DNA of 16,349 nt, taken from NCBI GenBank assembly GCA_910588965.1, contig CAJUSO010000062.1, positions 1 through 16,349 of the forward strand, given 5' to 3'. Positions 14,237 through 16,349 of this stretch are shown here, in pieces. The notes under the pieces were generated by a model. It did no database searches and was not told the DNA's origin. It worked only from the letters and a program-made list of their open reading frames with translations. The DNA is from an uncultured Lachnospiraceae bacterium. GTDB lineage: Bacteria > Bacillota > Clostridia > Lachnospirales > Lachnospiraceae. Positions within the stretch are counted from its first letter, which is position 1. Every line of letters begins with the position of its first letter. The translations under genes and the position numbers were made by a program.

Positions 14237-15391
14237 ATGGATTTTTCTTTAGATAAGAAACATGAAATGGCGAGGACTCTGTTTAGGGAGTTTGCCGAAA
14301 AAGAAGTAAAGCCCCTTGCCCAGGAAGTGGATGAGACAGAAAAATTCCCAAGGGGAACCGTAGAAAAAATGCAGAAAATTGGGTTCATGGGAATCCCAAT
14401 CCCCAAGGAGTACGGCGGACAGGGCTGTGACCCCCTGACCTATATCATGTGCGTAGAGGAGCTGTCTAAGGTCTGCGGCACCACAGGCGTTATCGTATCC
14501 GCACATACCTCCCTGTGCTGCGACCCGATCATGACCTACGGGACGGAAGAGCAGAAGCAGAAATACCTTACACCGCTTGCAAAGGGCGAGAAATTAGGCG
14601 CATTTGCATTGACAGAGCCAGGCGCCGGGACAGACGCGCAGGGCTGCCAGACCAAGGCCGTATTAGACGGTGAGGAGTGGGTGCTGAACGGATCTAAGTG
14701 CTTTATTACCAATGGTAAGGAAGCAGATATCTATATCGTAATCGCTGTAACAGATGTAAAAGTGGACGCAAGGGGCAGGAAGAAGAAATCCTTCTCTGCA
14801 TTTATCGTAGAAAAAGATACGCCAGGGTTCTCCTTCGGGACAAAAGAGAAGAAAATGGGTATCCGCGGTTCTGCTACATATGAACTGATTTTTGAGGACT
14901 GCAGGATCCCGAAAGACAATCTCTTAGGGCCTATGGGCAAAGGCTTCCCAATCGCTATGCACACCTTGGACGGCGGGCGTATCGGTATCGCTGCGCAGGC
15001 ATTGGGTATTGCAGAGGGCGCATTAGACCTGACCGTTGCTTACACCAAGGAAAGGAAGCAGTTCGGCCGTTCCATCGCAGCACAGCAGAATACCCAGTTC
15101 CAGCTGGCTGACATGGCAGCTAAGATAGAAGCGGCACAGCTTCTGGTATACAAGGCAGCTATGGCAAAGGCTACCCAGAAGGTTTATTCCGTAGAGGCAG
15201 CAAAGGCAAAATTATTTGCAGCAGAGGTAGCTATGGAAGTGACCACCAAGTGCGTACAGTTATTCGGCGGATATGGGTATATCAGGGAATACGATGTGGA
15301 GCGCATGATGCGCGACGCAAAGATTACGGAGATTTACGAAGGGACCTCCGAGGTCCAGCGTATGGTTATTTCCGGCGCATTGCTGAAATAG
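14237..15391 (+). CDS. bcd: Butyryl-CoA dehydrogenase
   Basis: This 384-residue acyl-CoA dehydrogenase shows FALTEPGAGTDAQG and FITNGKEADIYIV (FAD-contact region), KMGIRGSATYELIFEDCRIP, RKQFGRSIAAQQNTQFQLADM, and the C-terminal EIYEGTSEVQRMVI. The Glu in YEGT (Glu368) is the catalytic base of short-chain members. The enzyme reduces crotonyl-CoA to butyryl-CoA. With EtfAB from the following genes it forms the electron-bifurcating complex that also reduces ferredoxin with NADH. ATG 14237 follows GGAGGA. The strictly clustered bcd-etfB-etfA order supports the butyryl-CoA assignment over other acyl-CoA dehydrogenases. Confidence 0.96.
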   Translation: MDFSLDKKHEMARTLFREFAEKEVKPLAQEVDETEKFPRGTVEKMQKIGFMGIPIPKEYGGQGCDPLTYIMCVEELSKVCGTTGVIVSAHTSLCCDPIMTYGTEEQKQKYLTPLAKGEKLGAFALTEPGAGTDAQGCQTKAVLDGEEWVLNGSKCFITNGKEADIYIVIAVTDVKVDARGRKKKSFSAFIVEKDTPGFSFGTKEKKMGIRGSATYELIFEDCRIPKDNLLGPMGKGFPIAMHTLDGGRIGIAAQALGIAEGALDLTVAYTKERKQFGRSIAAQQNTQFQLADMAAKIEAAQLLVYKAAMAKATQKVYSVEAAKAKLFAAEVAMEVTTKCVQLFGGYGYIREYDVERMMRDAKITEIYEGTSEVQRMVISGALLK

Positions 15392-15462
15392 GCGAATAGG
15401 CAATCAATGTGCAGTGCAGATAGACAGGGTAAATTATATTAAAATATAAGGAGTGAAAAACC

Positions 15463-16248
15463 GTGAAAATCGTTGTATGTATAAAACAGGTGCCAGATAC
15501 CAAGGGCGGGGTAAAATTTAATGCAGACGGTACGCTGGACAGAGGTGCAATGCTTACCATCATGAACCCAGATGATAAGGCTGGATTGGAAGCAGCGCTT
15601 AGATTAAAAGAACAGTATGGGGCGGAAGTTACTGTAGTGACCATGGGCCTTCCAAAGGCAGACGAGGTGCTCCGCGAAGCTATGGCTATGGGCGCAGACA
15701 AGGGAATCCTTGTAACAGACAGGGTATTAGGGGGCGCAGACACATGGGCTACCTCCACAACCATTGCAGGCGCAATCCGGAATCTGGAATATGACCTGAT
15801 TATTACAGGGCGTCAGGCGATTGACGGCGATACCGCACAGGTAGGGCCGCAGATTTCCGAGCATTTGGACATCCCAGTAATTTCTTATGCACAGGATATT
15901 AAGATTGAAGGGGATTCTGTGATTGTACAGCGCCAGTATGAGGACAGGTATCATGAGCTGAAAGCCAAAATGCCATGCCTGATTACCGCTCTTTCCGAAT
16001 TAAATGAGCCGCGTTATATGACACCAGGCGGGATTTTCGATGCTTATGAGCAGGAAGTGACTGTATGGGGCAGGCCGGACTTGAAAGATGTAGATGATTC
16101 TGACCTTGGGTTAAAGGGTTCTCCTACCAAGATTGCAAAAGCATCTGACAAAGTAAAGAAGGGCGCAGGGGAGAAAGTCACCCCCGATACAGCTGAAGAC
16201 GCAGTTGCATATATTGTTGGCAAATTAAAAGAGAAGCACGTAATCTAA
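15463..16248 (+). CDS. etfB: Electron transfer flavoprotein beta subunit
   Basis: The 261-residue subunit starts at GTG 15463 (MKIVVCIKQVPDT), with AAGGAGTG at 15448-15455 upstream. NPDDKAGLEAALRLKEQYG, VVTMGLPKADEVLREAMAMGADKGILVTD and IITGRQAIDGDTAQVGPQ are the nucleotide/FAD-binding segments of the bifurcating type of EtfB found with Bcd in clostridia. The C-terminal LKGSPTKI and helical tail wrap on EtfA. EtfAB takes electrons from NADH and splits them between Bcd/crotonyl-CoA and ferredoxin or flavodoxin. It lies 71 bases after bcd, and the leader between them has no terminator. Confidence 0.96.
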   Translation: MKIVVCIKQVPDTKGGVKFNADGTLDRGAMLTIMNPDDKAGLEAALRLKEQYGAEVTVVTMGLPKADEVLREAMAMGADKGILVTDRVLGGADTWATSTTIAGAIRNLEYDLIITGRQAIDGDTAQVGPQISEHLDIPVISYAQDIKIEGDSVIVQRQYEDRYHELKAKMPCLITALSELNEPRYMTPGGIFDAYEQEVTVWGRPDLKDVDDSDLGLKGSPTKIAKASDKVKKGAGEKVTPDTAEDAVAYIVGKLKEKHVI

Positions 16249-16328
16249 CCGAATACTTTGGAAGCCCTTAAGGGCGCAAAAAAAGAGGATTGCGAATATC
16301 CGTAAAAATAAGGAAAGTGGTGAAAATA

Positions 16329-16349
16329 ATGGGTTTAGAAGCATATAAA
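16329..16349 (+). CDS. etfA: Electron transfer flavoprotein alpha subunit, first codons only
   Basis: Only the opening residues MGLEAYK lie inside the window; the gene continues past its right edge. GGTGA at 16319-16323 sits at a suitable distance before ATG 16329. An in-frame GTG at 16320, closer to AAGGAAAG, would add MKI to the front and cannot be excluded. The identity is inferred from the constant bcd-etfB-etfA order and the typical N-terminus, not from domain content. Confidence 0.7.

Overview
The window looks like chromosome from an anaerobic, butyrate-forming member of the Clostridia, most likely the Lachnospiraceae. The evidence is a thl-hbd-bcd-etfB-etfA cluster with a Rex-type operator, strong AAGGAGG ribosome binding sites, frequent AGG arginine codons and an HD-GYP-like protein. 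Genus cannot be fixed from the sequence alone. No transposase, integrase, tRNA, rRNA or CRISPR array was seen.

Layout. Bases 1-800 are visibly richer in A+T than the rest and hold a frameshifted end of an endonuclease/exonuclease/phosphatase-family gene and an unrecognised 173-residue protein. A pgeF (laccase-domain) gene follows at 893-1777. Bases 1793-7499 form a self-contained exporter operon: a possible response-regulator promoter, a membrane-anchored adaptor, an ABC ATPase, a second adaptor and a MacB/FtsX-type permease, closed by an intrinsic terminator. It is MacAB-like but has two different adaptors. Three of its four proteins carry unusual additions: a Met/Asp-rich tail, a His/Asp repeat tail and a domain inserted in a coiled coil.

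Bases 7596-9979 hold a strong promoter, a roughly 300-base structured leader (possibly a separate small RNA, 6S-like being one idea), and a two-gene unit. That unit is a sugar-phosphate nucleotidyltransferase and a NahK-type N-acetylhexosamine 1-kinase, together suited to salvaging a free hexosamine into a nucleotide sugar. A convergent gene on the minus strand (10278-11456) encodes an HD-GYP relative that has lost the GYP signature and several metal-ligand positions.

Bases 11747 to the right edge are the butyrate operon: thiolase, 3-hydroxybutyryl-CoA dehydrogenase, butyryl-CoA dehydrogenase, EtfB and the first codons of EtfA. A near-consensus Rex box overlaps the spacer and -10 of a good promoter, which fits control by the NADH/NAD+ ratio. 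The crotonase gene (crt) needed between Hbd and Bcd is absent from this part of the cluster, so it must lie elsewhere or beyond etfA.

The best candidate for something undescribed is the four-gene exporter with its tailed ATPase and two modified adaptors. The structured RNA region before the nucleotidyltransferase comes next.
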